DNA from: Pseudomonas fluorescens
GTDB taxonomy: Bacteria; Pseudomonadota; Gammaproteobacteria; Pseudomonadales; Pseudomonadaceae
Length of the DNA stretch: 64,000 nt
Direction: 5' to 3'
NCBI RefSeq assembly: GCF_040448305.1
Contig: NZ_CP148752.1
Coordinates: forward strand, 4,868,501 to 4,932,500
In this document: one piece after another, positions 10,263 through 19,769 of the stretch
Numbering within the stretch: position 1 is the stretch's first letter
How the letters are laid out: the number at the start of each line of letters is the position of its first letter
The notes under the pieces: model-generated
Told to the model about the DNA's origin: nothing
What the model saw: the letters and a program-made list of their open reading frames with translations, nothing else
Databases searched by the model: none
Position numbers and translations under genes: made by a program

Positions 10263-13200
10263 TCAGTCCGCCGCGGATTGCGCTGCCGGCGCGCCACGGT
10301 TCGCCGAGCGACGCTTGATCGCCATGGCGCCGCCGAGCAAGGCCTTGCGTTGCTCGTTCAAGCGCGCATCGGCTCGGCGCTGCACCTCGGCGGCCAGGTC
10401 CAGCAACTCACCGACCTGCACCCCGTCAGCGCGTATCAGCGCTTCGAGCACCGCCCGGATCTGCTCGAACAAGGACTCCAGCGTGCTCGGCAGGTACTGG
10501 CCCACCGGCGTTTCGAAACTCAAGTGAATGTGCTGTGCATCGTTGTAGAACGCGGCGACCATGCCGATTTCGGCGGCCTGGCGCCCGGACGGAAAGTCCT
10601 CGACCTGCAGGCCCTCCATCGACGGCAGGCGACCGACGCCTTCCTGGTAGATCAGCTTGATGTCGAACAGCGGCGAACGGCCGGCCCGGCGTGGCAAGCG
10701 CAAGGCCTCCACCAGACGCTCGAACGGCAGGTCCTGATGGTCCGATGCCTCCAGCACCGCCCGGCGACAAGCCTCCAGCAACTGCGCCGCCGACTGCTCG
10801 GTATCGACCTCCACTTGCAGTACTAATTGGTTAACGAAGAAGCCGACCATTTCTTCAAGCTCGGCTTGATTTCGGTTGGCGATATCGGTGCCGATGCGCA
10901 CCCGACTGACCTCGGTACGCTGGCGCAGGACCAGGGTGAAACTGGCCAGCAGCAGCATGAACAGCGACAGATCGCGCTGTTGGGCAAAGTCGCGCAACTG
11001 CTGGCTGAGTTCGCCGCTGAAGGTGAAATGGGCGCTAGCACCTTCCTGCGCCGCGCGCCCGTCACCATCGACGGGCAACTCCAGCACCGCTTGTGGCTCG
11101 GCAAGGCGCTGCTGCCAGTAGTCGAGCTGGCGCTGCAACTCGCCGCCCTGTTCCAGCCACTGGCGCTGCCATTTGGCGAAGTCGGCGTACTGCACGCTGT
11201 GCGCCGGCAGTTGCGGGGTCTGGCCACGGTTGAGGGTTGGATAGAGCGTGACGAATTCATTGATCAGCACGCGGAACGACCAGTCATCGGCGACGATGTG
11301 ATGCACCGTCAGCAACAGCACATGCTCGTCGTCCGCGACCCGCAGCACCCGCACCCGCAGCAACGGACCGTGGCGCAGGTCGAATGGCCGGGCGACTTCC
11401 TCGCGGGCCAGTTGCTGCGCTTCGACGTCCGGCGCCGGCCGATGCCGCAGGTCGCTGGCCTCGAAGCTCAACGGCAATTGCCCGTGGACCCGCTGCCAGG
11501 CCTGGCCGTCTTCCTCGTAAAAGGTGGTGCGCAACACGGCGTGACGCTGCACCAGGGTTTCGAAGGTGAGGCGCAGGGCATCGAGGTTCAACTCGCCGCG
11601 CAGGCGCAAGGCACCCGGCATGTTGTACATCGAACTGTCCGGCTCCAGGTTCCACAGGAACCACAGGCGCTGCTGGGCAAAGGACAACGGCTGGCGTTCG
11701 CCGGAGGTGTCCGCCACCAGCGCCGGGCGTTCACAGCTGTGTTGCAGCGTTTGCACCTGTACGGCGAAATCCACGAGGCGCGGATGTTCGAACAGGCTGC
11801 GCAGGCTCACCGACCGGCCCAGGCGCTGGCGGATCTGCGAGACGATTTGCGTCGCCAGCAACGAGTGCCCGCCCAATTCGAAGAAGCTGTTTTCGCGGTC
11901 GACGCGACTGACCTGCAACACCTGCCGCCAGATCTGCGCCAGTTCGATTTCCAATTCGCCTTGGGGTGCAGTACCCGCTGTCGCTTCCCAGACTTCAGGC
12001 GCTGGCAAGGCGGCGCGGTCGAGTTTGCCGTTGCGGTTGAGCGGCAACGCGGCCAGCAACACCAGTTGCGCCGGCAGCATGTAGTCCGGCAAGCGTTCGC
12101 CCAGAGCGCGACGCACGGTGTCGGTGAGTTGACGCGCATCAGCGTCCAGCAGTTCATCCGAAGTCGGCACCACGTAGCCGATCAATTGCTTGCCGCCGAC
12201 GCCTTCGTGCACTAGCACCGCGGCTTCGCTGATCATCGGCAGGCCTTGCAGGTGCGCTTCGAGTTCTCCGAGCTCGACCCGGAAACCACGGATTTTCACC
12301 TGATGATCGATGCGCCCCAGGTACTCCAGCGCACCATCCTCGCGATAGCGCGCGAGGTCGCCGCTGCGGTACAGCCGTGCCCCCGGAGTGCTGGAAAACG
12401 GATCGGCGGTGAAGCGCTCGGCGCTCAAGCCCGGTCGCTGGTGATAATGCTGGGCAAGGCCGGCGTCGCCACCGATGCACAATTCGCCAACGCAGCCGGC
12501 CGGCAGCAGGTGCCCTTCGCTGTCCAGCACATACAGTGCGCGTCCTGGCAGGGCTTTGCCGATGGGCACGCCAATCTGATTGCGGGTATCGGCCAGCGTG
12601 CACTCATGGGTGCTGGACACCACCGTGGCTTCGGTTGGCCCGTAGGTGTTGAGCAGGCGCACATCGCCCAAACCGGCGGCGTGCCACAGCTTCAGGCCTT
12701 CCAGCGACATGGCTTCGCCGCCGACGTGGACCTGACGCAAGCGCCCCTTGTCCCGCTGCGGTTGCGCGGCCCACTCCTGAGTCAGCAGGAACCAGTACGC
12801 CGCCGGCAAATCCGCCAGGGTCACGCCCTGTTCGATGATCTGGCGATAGAGGGTGTCGGTGTCCCACAGCTCATCGCCGCGCATCACCAGCGCCGCACCC
12901 ACGCACAGTGGCGGGTAGCACTGTTCGACAAAGCCGTCGAAGCTGAACGTGGCGAATTGCAGCACGCGGTCTTGCGGGGTGAGTTGTGAGTAGTCCGCTG
13001 CGATCACGCAAAACTCGCGCAAAGCAGCATGGGCCAGGCACACGCCTTTCGGGCGTCCGGTGGAACCGGAGGTGTAGATCAGATAGGCGAGGTCTTCGGC
13101 GCTGGCGAGGTTGACCAGGTTGTCGGTGCAATACCCGGTGCCTGCGTCTGGCTCCAGCGCCAGGCGTGGCAACCCTTGCGGTAGCGTCACATCGACCAGC

Positions 13201-16200
13201 AACCCCGGTTGCGCCAGCAGCAGGTCCATGCCGCTGTCTTCGATCATGTAGGCCAGGCGCTCGGCCGGGTAATCCGGGTCCAGCGGCACATAACCGGCGC
13301 CGGCCTTGAGGATCGCCATCAGGCTGACGATCATTTGCGCATTGCGCCGCACCGACAGCCCCACCCGCTGCCCCGGCGCCACACCCTGGGCGCGCAGGCG
13401 ATGGGCGAGCTGGTTGGCTTGCGCATTGAGCTGGGCATAGGTCAGGCGCTCTTCGCCGACCATCACCGCCAGCGCATCGGGAGTGCGTGCCGCTTGTTGC
13501 TCGAAACGCTGATGGGCCAGCAACGGACTGTCCAGTTGCGGTGCCGGTGGATGCGAGCCGCGTATTACCTGGGCTTGGGCCTGAGCGTCCAGCAGGCTGA
13601 CGGCACCGAGCGTCTGTTGTGGCTGGGCAACAAATTGCGCCAGCACCTGCAACAGGCTGGCGCCCAACTGGCTGATCTGCGCAGCACTGAACCGGGTGCG
13701 GTCGAAACTGAAATCCAGTCGCAACGTGGCGCCGACTTCGATGCCCAAGGTCAGCGGGTAACTGGTGATTTCGTGATTGCGCAGCGCGCCAAAGGTCAGG
13801 CCCGCCGGCGCACCTTGCTTGAGGGCTTCGGCCACCGGGAAGTTCTCGAACACCAGCAGGCTGTCGAACAGCGCCCCCTGTTGCCCGGCCCAGCCCTGAA
13901 TATCATACAGCGGTACGTGTTCGAACTCGCGCAGGCTCAGGTTCAGGGCTTGCAGGTCGTTGAGCCACTGGGCCACCGACTGCCCGGCCTGCGGCGCGGC
14001 GATGATCGGCAAGGTGTTGATGAACAGCCCCAACTGCTGCTCGATGCCCGGCAACGGCGCGGAACGCCCGGCAATGGTTGCGCCGAAGGCCACGCAGGAT
14101 TGGCCGGTGTAGCGCTGCAACAGCAGGCCCCAAGCGCCTTGCAGCAGCGTGTTGAGGGTGACTTTCTGCTGGCGGGCGAAATCGCTCAGGCGCTGTAGTG
14201 CGGCACTTTCAAGGCTCAATTGATGTTCGCCCATGCCGCGCCCTTCGGCGGGCGCCGGCAAGGCTTGCGCCAGCAGCGTCGGCGTTTCCAGCGGCGCCAG
14301 CGCCTGTTTCCAGAACTGCTCGGCGGCCAGCAGCGGCTGCTGTTGAATCCAGCCCAGGTAGTCGCGGTATTGCCCCAACGGCCTGGCCAACGTCTGGCCG
14401 GCATAGTGCTGGATCACTTCGCCGAGCAACTGGGCGTTGCTCCAGCCGTCCATGAGGATGTGATGGCTGGTATGGATCAGGTGCCAGTCTTCACTGCCCC
14501 GACGCACCAGCAGCAGGCGGAACAACGGCGCGGCGCTGAGTTCGAAGCCACGGCTGCGCTCCTCGACGGCCAGTGCATCGAGGTCGATGTCGGCCGCTTC
14601 GATCACTTGCAGTTGCAGGTCGATCTGGCGATGAATCACCTGATGCGCGCACTCGAGCCCCAGCCAGTGGAAGCTGCTGCGCAGGATGTCATGACGGTTG
14701 ATCGCCGCCTGCCAGGCCCGGCCGAATGCCGCCAGTTCCAGGCCCTGAATGTCCAGGCGCAATTGATTGATGTAGGCCTCGGCCTGGGGTTCGTACAGGG
14801 TGTGGAACAGCATGCCCTGTTGCATCGGTGTCAGCGGGTAAACGTCCTCGATGGCCAGCGCCGCAACAGGCAAGGCATCGAGTTGTGCCTGGGTGACGCG
14901 CGCCAGCGGGAAGTCCGACGGCGTGACCTGGCCCGCCGTTGTCGTGCAGCAATGTTCGATCAGCGTCTTGAGTTCTTCGGTGTAGGCATCGGCCAGTCGT
15001 TGCACGGTGGACTCGGCAAACATGTCACGGCTAAAGCCCCATTGCAGCGAGAGCTGCCCGCCATACACCTGGCCTTCCACGCTCAGCCAGTTGGCCAGCG
15101 GCGCATCGTCGCCCTGGGCCTGGCCGCCGCTTTCCGGGGCCGGGACGAACAGCGCGGCGTCGTCAAACTGACGGTCGAACTGCCCCAGGTAGTTAAAGGT
15201 GATCCGTGGCACCGGCAGGTCTTGCAAGGCCTGGCGCTGTGCCGGTTCACCGAGGTAGCGCAGCACGCCGTAGCCCAGGCCTTTGCCGGGAATGGCGCGC
15301 AGTTGCTCCTTGATCGACTTGATCGAATTCGCCGCCCCGGCTTCGGGTTGCAGGCGCAACGGAAACAGGCTGGTGAACCAGCCGACGGTACGGCTCAGGT
15401 CGATGTCGTCGCCCAGGTCTTCGCGGCCGTGGCCTTCCAGCTGGATCAGCGTCGAGCCCTGCCCACTCCAGCGGCAGATGACCCGCGCCAGCGCCGTGAG
15501 CAACAGATCATTGACCTGGGTGCGATAGGCCGCCGGGGCCTGTTGCAGCAACAGGCGGGTCAGCTCGGCGTCCAGTGTCGACTCGATCTTGTGCCCGTGG
15601 CGCTGCTGCAAACTGCCCTGGGGGTTGTCACACGGCAGGTCCCGGGCATCCGCCAGTTGCGCCTGCCAGTACGGCATTTGCCCAGGCACGGTGCCGGCAT
15701 GCTGTTGCAGGTGCGCGGCCCAGGTCTGGTAGGCGCTGGTTTTCTCGGGCAGCGCCACTTGCCGGTAAGCCAGTTGCAAATCTTCGAGCAACACCCGCCA
15801 TGACACCCCGTCCACGGCCAGGTGATGGACCACCAGCAGCAGGCGCTGGCTGCCATCGTCGAGGCTGACCAGCAAGGCACGCAGCAGCGGCCCGTCGGCC
15901 AGATCGAGACTGCGTTGCGCTTCATCGCACAAGGCGGTCAAGGCTTCGGTCGAAGACGCCTGACGCAGCCACAATCCAGCTGACTCGACTGGCGCTGCAT
16001 GGCGCTGCTGCCAGCCTTCGGGGCCGTCTTCGGAGCCGTCGATAAAGCGCAGGCGCAAGGCGTCGTGGTGGTTGATGACAGTAACCAAAGCCCGTTCCAA
16101 CGCCTCAGGATTCAACGCTTCCCGGGGTGTCAGCAGCAGCGACTGGTTCCAATGCCGGCGCTGGGCGATGGCCTGTTCGAAGAAGTAATGCTGCGCCGGG

Positions 16201-19200
16201 GTCAGGATCACCTCGCCACTGACCGGGCCTTGGTCGATGGTGCTGCGGCTGTCGAACGCCGCGACCAGTGCCAGGCTGCGCACGGTCTGGTACTGGAACA
16301 GGTCACGCGGGCTGAGGCGAATGCCCGCCTGACGGGCACGACTGACCACCTGGATGGAAATGATCGAGTCGCCGCCAAGCTCGAAGAAATTGTCTTCGAG
16401 GCCCACGAGGTCCGCGCCCAATACGTCCTGCCAGATCTGCGCCAGCGCGGTCTGCAGCGCATCCTGCGGCGCGACGAATGCCTGTTGCGGCACGGCGTCG
16501 GGTGGCGGCAAGGCCTTGCGGTCGAGCTTGCCGTTGGCGGTCACCGGCAAGGCGTCCAGTGGCATCAGGTAGGTGGGCACCATGTATTCCGGCAGGCTGC
16601 CGAGCAGCCAGGCCTTGAGGGTTTGCGGCCACTGCGCGTCAGCATCGGGATTTTCCAGCACCAGATACGCCACCAGATGCTTGCCGCCCTGCACCAGCAC
16701 CACGGCCTCACGCACCAGGGAATGCTGCATCAGGCGGGTTTCGATTTCCCCCAGCTCGATGCGCAGGCCGCGCAATTTGACTTGATGGTCGAGGCGACCG
16801 AGGTATTCGACCACCCCGTCGGCGCGCTGGCGCACGCGGTCGCCGGTACGGTACAAGCGCGCGCCGTCATGGAAGGGACACGGCACGAAACGCTCGGCGC
16901 TGAGCGCCGGACGCCGGTGATAACTGCGCGCCAGCCCGGCGCCGCCGAGGTACAACTCCCCCGCCACGCCGGCCGGAACCGGCAGCAATTGCGCATCCAG
17001 CACATGGGTGCGCAGGTTGGCGATGGGCCGGCCGATCGGCACGCTGTCGGCGCCTTCGTCGATGCAGGTCCAGTGGGTGACGTCGATGGCTGCCTCGGTC
17101 GGGCCGTACAGGTTGTACAACCCGGCGTCCGGCAGTTTTTTGAACACCTGCAATTGGGCATCCAGCGGCAAGGCTTCTCCGCTGCAGACGATGCGCTTGA
17201 GGCCGGTGCACGCCTCGACACCCGGCTCGTGGATGAACGCCTGGAGCATCGACGGCACAAAGTGCAGCGTGCTGATGCCGTAGTCACCGATCAGGCGGAT
17301 CAACTGCGCCGGTTCCCGATGCGCCCCCGGCGGCGCCACCACCAGGCGCGCGCCGGTCATCAGCGGCCAGAAGAATTCCCACACCGACACGTCAAAACTG
17401 AACGGGGTTTTCTGCAACACCGAGTCGCTGCCATCCAGCCCGTAAGCCTGCTGCATCCAGCACAAGCGGTTGACCAGCGCCACGTGACTGTTGCCGGCGC
17501 CCTTCGGCTTGCCGGTGGAGCCGGAGGTGTAGATCACATAGGCCAGGTTCAACGGATGCACTTCAACCAGCGGGCAGGTCTCGCTGTAGCCGTCGAGCCA
17601 GTCCTGTTCCTGATCCAGGGCGATGATCTTGACGCCCTCGGTGGGCAGTGCGCCGATCAAGGTGCTTTGGCTGAGCAGCAAGCCAATCGCGCTGTCTTCG
17701 ATCATGTAGGCCAGGCGTTCGGCCGGGTACTCCGGATCCAGCGGTACGTAGGCACCACCGGCCTTGTGAATCGCCAACAGGGCGATGACCATTTCCAGCG
17801 AACGCTCGACGCAAATCCCCACCAGCACATCCGGGCCAACACCCTGCTCGCGCAAGCAGTGCGCCAGTTGATTGCTGCGGGCATCGAGTTGCCCGTAGCT
17901 GAGCCGGCGATCGCCAAACACCAGCGCCGGCGCGTCGGGGGTGCGTCGGGCCTGGGCCTGGATCAACTGATGCATGCACTGCTCGACCGGATAGGTCTCG
18001 GCGGTGCGGTTCCAGTCCCGCACCAGCACTTGCTGCTCATCCACCGTCAGCATCGGCAACTCGCCGATTTCTTGCGTCGAGTCGTCGACAATCGCCTGCA
18101 ACAGGCGCGTCCAGTGCCCGGCCATGCGCGCAATGGTATCGGCCTCGAACAGGTCGCTGGCGTAGGTCAGCGCGGCGTGCAGCTTGCCGCCCTTCTCCCA
18201 GGTGTCGAGGGTCAGGTCGAACTGGGTGGTGCGGCTTTGCCAGTCGATGCTGCCCAGCTCCAGGCCGGACGCGGTGCTGACCGAGGCCATGTCTGCCACG
18301 TGCGGCTGGTGGTTGTACATCACCTGGAACAGCGGCGTGTGGCTGAGGCTGCGTTCCAGTTTCAGCGCCTCGACCAGGCGCTCGAACGGCAGGTCCTGAT
18401 GGGCCTGGGCGCCGAGGGCGGTTTCCTTGATGGCACGCAGCAGGTCGTCGACCCGGGTCTGGCCGTCCAGTTGCGTGCGCAGTACCTGGGTGTTGACGAA
18501 GAAGCCGATCAGGCCTTCGATTTCCGCGCGGTTGCGGTTGGCGATGGGCGCGCCGACGCGGATGTCGGTTTGCCCGGTGTAGCGATGCAGCAGCGCATTG
18601 AAGGCACCGAGCAACAGCATGAACAGGGTGATGTTGTGCCTCTGCGCGGTGCCGCGCAGTTGCTCGGCCAGTTGCGCCTCCACCGCGAATTCATAGCGAG
18701 TACCGCGATAACTCGGCATCGCCGGGCGCGAATGATCCAGCGGCAATTCCAGCACCGGGTGTTTGTCACCCAATTGCGCCTGCCAGTACGCCAGTTGCCG
18801 CGCCTGCTCGCCCGCCTCCAGCCAGCGGCGCTGCCACAGTGCGTAGTCGCTGTACTGGATCGGCAACGCTGCCAGCTGCGGCTGTGCGCCCGCATCGAAG
18901 GCGTCGTAGCAGCGGATGAATTCGTCGATCAGCACGTTCATCGACCAGCCGTCGGACACTATGTGGTGCAGGGTCAACAGCAGGACATGTTCCTGCTCGG
19001 CGAGCTTGAGCAAGGTCACCCGCAGCAGCGGACCGGTCGACAGATCGAACGGCAGTACCGATTGCTGTTCGGCGGTTTCAGCCACTGCACCTTCGCGCTC
19101 ATTGGCAGGCAATGCGCTGAAATCCACCTGTTCGATCCGCAGCGGCGCAGCGGCCGGCACTTGCTGCAAGCTGTCATCGGCCTGACGGGCGAACACCGTG

Positions 19201-19511
19201 CGCAGGGTTTCATGCCGCGCCACCAGGCTGGCGAACGCCTGCTCCAGCGCCGACAGGTTCAGGCGCCCGGTCAGCCGCACCGCACCCGGCAGGTTGTAGG
19301 CGCCGCTGTGGGGATCCAGTTGCCAGAGAAACCACATGCGTTGCTGGGCGTACGACAGCGCCTGGCGATCCTCGGCCTCGATGCCGGCCGGAATCGGAAA
19401 ACGGGCGAAATCCACGCCCTCCTTGTGCAAGGCCGCAAGAAACATCTGGCGCTTTTCCAGGGGCAGCCCGATAAACCGGCGAGCAAGTTTCAAGGAGTCT
19501 TCAGCATTCAT
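10263..19511 (-). CDS. NRPS, C-A(Ser)-T-E-C-A(Lys/Orn)-T-C
   Basis: This 3082-residue synthetase is read in domain order as: LCL condensation (HHIVSDGWS at 182-190), adenylation 1 (YTSGSTGKPKG near 660), carrier (FFELGGDSII near 1046), epimerase (VVHHLAVDGVSW near 1227), DCL condensation (PMQQGMLFH; HHILMDGWS near 1682), adenylation 2 (YTSGSTGRPKG near 2149), carrier (FFELGGHSLL near 2548) and a terminal condensation domain (near 2600-3030, motif HHIVADDW rather than HHxxxDG). Code 1 is D-V-W-H-V-S-L-I-D-K (serine, epimerised to D). Code 2 is D-G-E-D-H-G-T-V-V-K, like lysine/ornithine codes of pyoverdine synthetases. The protein ends in a C domain with no A-T partner, so its acceptor must be the next NRPS. 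There is no starter A or CoA-ligase domain; acylation or an upstream synthetase must prime it. A stop codon directly precedes the ATG, fixing the start. Confidence 0.94.
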   Translation of the reverse strand: MNAEDSLKLARRFIGLPLEKRQMFLAALHKEGVDFARFPIPAGIEAEDRQALSYAQQRMWFLWQLDPHSGAYNLPGAVRLTGRLNLSALEQAFASLVARHETLRTVFARQADDSLQQVPAAAPLRIEQVDFSALPANEREGAVAETAEQQSVLPFDLSTGPLLRVTLLKLAEQEHVLLLTLHHIVSDGWSMNVLIDEFIRCYDAFDAGAQPQLAALPIQYSDYALWQRRWLEAGEQARQLAYWQAQLGDKHPVLELPLDHSRPAMPSYRGTRYEFAVEAQLAEQLRGTAQRHNITLFMLLLGAFNALLHRYTGQTDIRVGAPIANRNRAEIEGLIGFFVNTQVLRTQLDGQTRVDDLLRAIKETALGAQAHQDLPFERLVEALKLERSLSHTPLFQVMYNHQPHVADMASVSTASGLELGSIDWQSRTTQFDLTLDTWEKGGKLHAALTYASDLFEADTIARMAGHWTRLLQAIVDDSTQEIGELPMLTVDEQQVLVRDWNRTAETYPVEQCMHQLIQAQARRTPDAPALVFGDRRLSYGQLDARSNQLAHCLREQGVGPDVLVGICVERSLEMVIALLAIHKAGGAYVPLDPEYPAERLAYMIEDSAIGLLLSQSTLIGALPTEGVKIIALDQEQDWLDGYSETCPLVEVHPLNLAYVIYTSGSTGKPKGAGNSHVALVNRLCWMQQAYGLDGSDSVLQKTPFSFDVSVWEFFWPLMTGARLVVAPPGAHREPAQLIRLIGDYGISTLHFVPSMLQAFIHEPGVEACTGLKRIVCSGEALPLDAQLQVFKKLPDAGLYNLYGPTEAAIDVTHWTCIDEGADSVPIGRPIANLRTHVLDAQLLPVPAGVAGELYLGGAGLARSYHRRPALSAERFVPCPFHDGARLYRTGDRVRQRADGVVEYLGRLDHQVKLRGLRIELGEIETRLMQHSLVREAVVLVQGGKHLVAYLVLENPDADAQWPQTLKAWLLGSLPEYMVPTYLMPLDALPVTANGKLDRKALPPPDAVPQQAFVAPQDALQTALAQIWQDVLGADLVGLEDNFFELGGDSIISIQVVSRARQAGIRLSPRDLFQYQTVRSLALVAAFDSRSTIDQGPVSGEVILTPAQHYFFEQAIAQRRHWNQSLLLTPREALNPEALERALVTVINHHDALRLRFIDGSEDGPEGWQQRHAAPVESAGLWLRQASSTEALTALCDEAQRSLDLADGPLLRALLVSLDDGSQRLLLVVHHLAVDGVSWRVLLEDLQLAYRQVALPEKTSAYQTWAAHLQQHAGTVPGQMPYWQAQLADARDLPCDNPQGSLQQRHGHKIESTLDAELTRLLLQQAPAAYRTQVNDLLLTALARVICRWSGQGSTLIQLEGHGREDLGDDIDLSRTVGWFTSLFPLRLQPEAGAANSIKSIKEQLRAIPGKGLGYGVLRYLGEPAQRQALQDLPVPRITFNYLGQFDRQFDDAALFVPAPESGGQAQGDDAPLANWLSVEGQVYGGQLSLQWGFSRDMFAESTVQRLADAYTEELKTLIEHCCTTTAGQVTPSDFPLARVTQAQLDALPVAALAIEDVYPLTPMQQGMLFHTLYEPQAEAYINQLRLDIQGLELAAFGRAWQAAINRHDILRSSFHWLGLECAHQVIHRQIDLQLQVIEAADIDLDALAVEERSRGFELSAAPLFRLLLVRRGSEDWHLIHTSHHILMDGWSNAQLLGEVIQHYAGQTLARPLGQYRDYLGWIQQQPLLAAEQFWKQALAPLETPTLLAQALPAPAEGRGMGEHQLSLESAALQRLSDFARQQKVTLNTLLQGAWGLLLQRYTGQSCVAFGATIAGRSAPLPGIEQQLGLFINTLPIIAAPQAGQSVAQWLNDLQALNLSLREFEHVPLYDIQGWAGQQGALFDSLLVFENFPVAEALKQGAPAGLTFGALRNHEITSYPLTLGIEVGATLRLDFSFDRTRFSAAQISQLGASLLQVLAQFVAQPQQTLGAVSLLDAQAQAQVIRGSHPPAPQLDSPLLAHQRFEQQAARTPDALAVMVGEERLTYAQLNAQANQLAHRLRAQGVAPGQRVGLSVRRNAQMIVSLMAILKAGAGYVPLDPDYPAERLAYMIEDSGMDLLLAQPGLLVDVTLPQGLPRLALEPDAGTGYCTDNLVNLASAEDLAYLIYTSGSTGRPKGVCLAHAALREFCVIAADYSQLTPQDRVLQFATFSFDGFVEQCYPPLCVGAALVMRGDELWDTDTLYRQIIEQGVTLADLPAAYWFLLTQEWAAQPQRDKGRLRQVHVGGEAMSLEGLKLWHAAGLGDVRLLNTYGPTEATVVSSTHECTLADTRNQIGVPIGKALPGRALYVLDSEGHLLPAGCVGELCIGGDAGLAQHYHQRPGLSAERFTADPFSSTPGARLYRSGDLARYREDGALEYLGRIDHQVKIRGFRVELGELEAHLQGLPMISEAAVLVHEGVGGKQLIGYVVPTSDELLDADARQLTDTVRRALGERLPDYMLPAQLVLLAALPLNRNGKLDRAALPAPEVWEATAGTAPQGELEIELAQIWRQVLQVSRVDRENSFFELGGHSLLATQIVSQIRQRLGRSVSLRSLFEHPRLVDFAVQVQTLQHSCERPALVADTSGERQPLSFAQQRLWFLWNLEPDSSMYNMPGALRLRGELNLDALRLTFETLVQRHAVLRTTFYEEDGQAWQRVHGQLPLSFEASDLRHRPAPDVEAQQLAREEVARPFDLRHGPLLRVRVLRVADDEHVLLLTVHHIVADDWSFRVLINEFVTLYPTLNRGQTPQLPAHSVQYADFAKWQRQWLEQGGELQRQLDYWQQRLAEPQAVLELPVDGDGRAAQEGASAHFTFSGELSQQLRDFAQQRDLSLFMLLLASFTLVLRQRTEVSRVRIGTDIANRNQAELEEMVGFFVNQLVLQVEVDTEQSAAQLLEACRRAVLEASDHQDLPFERLVEALRLPRRAGRSPLFDIKLIYQEGVGRLPSMEGLQVEDFPSGRQAAEIGMVAAFYNDAQHIHLSFETPVGQYLPSTLESLFEQIRAVLEALIRADGVQVGELLDLAAEVQRRADARLNEQRKALLGGAMAIKRRSANRGAPAAQSAAD

Positions 19512-19566
19512 CTATCGGCATCCGCATCAGTAGGCAGCAGGCGCAAGGGCGCGTCGTCCCTATAAA

Positions 19567-19590
19567 ACGAATGCAGGCGGGAAAAATTAG
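19567..19590 (-). promoter_or_regulatory. PvdS-like iron-starvation promoter motif before the first NRPS
   Basis: On the minus strand the motif is CTAATT, then CGTT, with 15 bases between TAATT and CGT. It lies about 55 bases upstream of the NRPS start codon. The known PvdS (ECF sigma) box of fluorescent pseudomonads is TAAAT-N16-CGT, so this has one mismatch in the -35 element and a spacer one base short. A second similar motif precedes the thioesterase gene, which raises the likelihood that both are real. Confidence 0.5.
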
Positions 19591-19652
19591 CGGATGGGGA
19601 CAAGTATCAGGAGGGAGTGAAACGCGGAATTCAGGGTTGCTGAAAATCAAAA

Positions 19653-19742
19653 TGTGGGAGCGAGCTTGCTCGCGATAGCAGTGTGTCAGGCACCATTATT
19701 GTCGGCTGACACGACGCCATCGCGAGCAAGCTCGCTCCCACA
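19653..19742. repeat. REP pair (REPIN-like inverted doublet)
   Basis: Two inverted REP units, TGTGGGAGCGAGCTTGCTCG and its reverse complement, flank a roughly 40-base spacer. The pair sits in the gap between the thioesterase gene and the first NRPS, upstream of the NRPS promoter motif. Confidence 0.95.
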
Positions 19743-19769
19743 GGGGGCGGGTGAAATTTGGGAGTGGTG

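Noticed and set aside
15999..19565. A very long open frame on the plus strand opposite the first NRPS
   Set aside because: It is a mirror of the high-GC NRPS codons. Its translation has no recognisable domain and the opposite frame carries the full set of NRPS motifs.
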